From: DASUAS01 sp963750045
GTDB lineage: Bacteria > Actinomycetota > Acidimicrobiia > IMCC26256 > DASPTH01
Reading direction: 5' to 3'
Assembly: GCA_963750045.1 (NCBI GenBank)
Contig: CAVVPD010000007.1
Coordinates: forward strand, 682,001-746,000
DNA length: 64,000 nucleotides
The notes under the pieces were generated by a model. That model ran no database searches, was not told the DNA's origin, and saw only the letters and a list, made by a program, of their open reading frames with translations. Below, in pieces: positions 63,131-64,000 of the stretch (the first letter of the stretch is position 1; each line of letters begins with the position of its first letter). A program made the position numbers and the translations under genes.

Positions 63131-63136
63131 TAGCGT
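63131..63136 (+). promoter_or_regulatory. -10 element, probable leaderless promoter of the nitronate monooxygenase-like gene
   Basis: TAGCGT is followed by seven bases and ATG 63144. Together with the element at 63098 it forms a compact divergent promoter pair within 52 bases. Confidence 0.5.
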
Positions 63137-63143
63137 GGGCCGG

Positions 63144-64000
63144 ATGCTGAACCGAGTCACCCAATTGTTGGGGGTCGAGCACCCGATCATCCAGGCGCCG
63201 ATGGGCTACATCGCGCGCGCCCAGCTGGCGTCGGCGGTCTCGAACGCGGGCGCGCTCGGGATCATCGAGACGTCGTCGGGGCAGCTCGACCAGGTGCGCG
63301 ACGAGATCACCAGGATGCGCGACCTCACCGACAAGCCCTTCGGGGTGAACATCGCCCAGATGCTCGTGCGCGACCCCGGGATCGTCGACTTCGTGCACGA
63401 CCAGGGGGTCCGGTTCGTGACCACCTCCGCGGGCGATCCGGTGCGGTTCACCGCCGCGCTCCACGAGGCCGGGATCACGGTCTTCCACGTCGTGCCGAAC
63501 CTCCGCTCCGCATTGAAGGCAATCGCCGCCGGGGTGGACGGCATCGTCGCCGAGGGCGGCGAGGGAGGCGGGTTCAAGAATTCCCGGGACGTCGCGTCGA
63601 TGGTGCTGATCCCGTTGGTGTGCTCGCGGGTCGACCTTCCCGTGATCGCGGCGGGCGGCATCTGCGACGGCCGCACCATGGCCGCTGCATTCGCGTTGGG
63701 CGCCGAGGGAGTGCAGATGGGCACCCGCATGGTGTCCGCCGCCGAGTCGCCGGTGCACGACAACTACAAGAACCTGGTGATCGAATCACCCGAGACCGGC
63801 ACCGTGTTCCTCAACCGCTTCCACAAGCCGAGCTTCCGCGTGCTGGCGACGCCCTACAGCGAAGCGCGCGAGGCAAGCAACGAGCAGGTACCCATGGCGT
63901 CGCTCGACGGTCTGTTCCAGCTGTACTTCGGCGGAGACCTCGACGCGGCGTTCGCGTTCGGAGGCCAGGTGGCCGGGCGTATCGACGAGGTGAAGCCCGT
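63144..64000 (+). CDS. nitronate monooxygenase / FMN enoyl reductase-like protein, cut by window edge
   Basis: 285 residues visible of a TIM-barrel FMN protein (NPD/2-nitropropane dioxygenase family). It starts NRVTQLLGVEHPIIQAPMGYI, continues SNAGALGIIETSSG and KPFGVNIAQM, then GVDGIVAEGGEGGGF, LPVIAAGGICDGRTMAAAFALGAEGVQMGTRM (phosphate-binding loop). The catalytic His of classical nitronate monooxygenases is not evident: the loop has EGGEGGGF rather than A-G-G-H-x-G. It may therefore be one of the related oxidoreductases. It is divergent from the CoA-transferase operon. The 3-prime end is missing. Confidence 0.85.
   Translation, partial: MLNRVTQLLGVEHPIIQAPMGYIARAQLASAVSNAGALGIIETSSGQLDQVRDEITRMRDLTDKPFGVNIAQMLVRDPGIVDFVHDQGVRFVTTSAGDPVRFTAALHEAGITVFHVVPNLRSALKAIAAGVDGIVAEGGEGGGFKNSRDVASMVLIPLVCSRVDLPVIAAGGICDGRTMAAAFALGAEGVQMGTRMVSAAESPVHDNYKNLVIESPETGTVFLNRFHKPSFRVLATPYSEAREASNEQVPMASLDGLFQLYFGGDLDAAFAFGGQVAGRIDEVKP

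Noticed and set aside
59561..63133. A 1,190-codon plus-strand open frame
   Set aside because: It is antisense to the amidohydrolase and the tandem CoA-transferase, with the same low-complexity shadow composition and no recognisable motif.

Overview
The window is about 70% G+C, gene-dense DNA with many GTG starts, 4-bp GTGA/ATGA overlaps and gene families typical of Actinomycetota: BldC, HspR with its HAIR operators, an F420-type deazaflavin nitroreductase, EtfD, dUMP-forming Dcd, and PurS/Q/L. The load of amidohydrolase-2 proteins, CaiB-type CoA-transferases, D-aminoacylases, P450 and SDR enzymes fits an uncultured Acidimicrobiia-like organism. That placement is inference from gene content; no rRNA is present.

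Layout. 1-10 kb: an edge fragment, an amidohydrolase/D-aminoacylase pair, apt, a membrane patatin, a PAP2/kinase-like/flippase fusion, a CMD-family protein and a ZIP transporter. 10-15 kb: TetR, a cNMP-binding protein, a second D-aminoacylase, a secreted sulfatase, then tRNA-Glu, tRNA-Asp and tRNA-Phe. 15-28 kb: a long plus-strand catabolic region (CoA-transferase, DUF35 plus Ltp-like thiolase, ALDH, amidohydrolase, ferredoxin, SDR, P450, nitroreductase, TetR, ABC binding protein, phosphotransferase, amidase). 28-34.5 kb: peroxiredoxin, ECF sigma/anti-sigma, and a divergent radical SAM enzyme of the tetraether-synthase type coupled to a methyltransferase, then a flavin disulfide reductase, another methyltransferase and bldC. 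34.7-46.4 kb: almost the whole purine pathway on the minus strand (purM, F, L, Q, S, C, B, D, A). 46.5-53.2 kb: the HspR chaperone regulon (clpB, hspR, dnaJ, grpE, dnaK). 53-64 kb: cNMP protein, EtfD, tag, dcd, and an operon of AIM24, TauD, enoyl-CoA hydratase, amidohydrolase and a double CaiB-type CoA-transferase, with a nitronate-monooxygenase-like gene running off the end.

How genes work together. The 15-28 kb region reads as import, CoA activation, retro-aldol or thiolytic side-chain cleavage, aldehyde oxidation and P450 hydroxylation of a lipid- or terpenoid-like substrate. The substrate cannot be named. The 57-63 kb operon repeats the CoA-transferase/hydratase/amidohydrolase theme. EtfD probably takes electrons from acyl-CoA oxidation. 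The purine and heat-shock sets are housekeeping.

A caution: about 30 single-gene reading-frame breaks occur, including in essential genes (purM, purL, purB, purD, purA, clpB, dnaJ, grpE). They look like assembly or sequencing indels, so broken genes are annotated as single CDS spans with break positions. No gene-free stretch exceeds about 180 bases.
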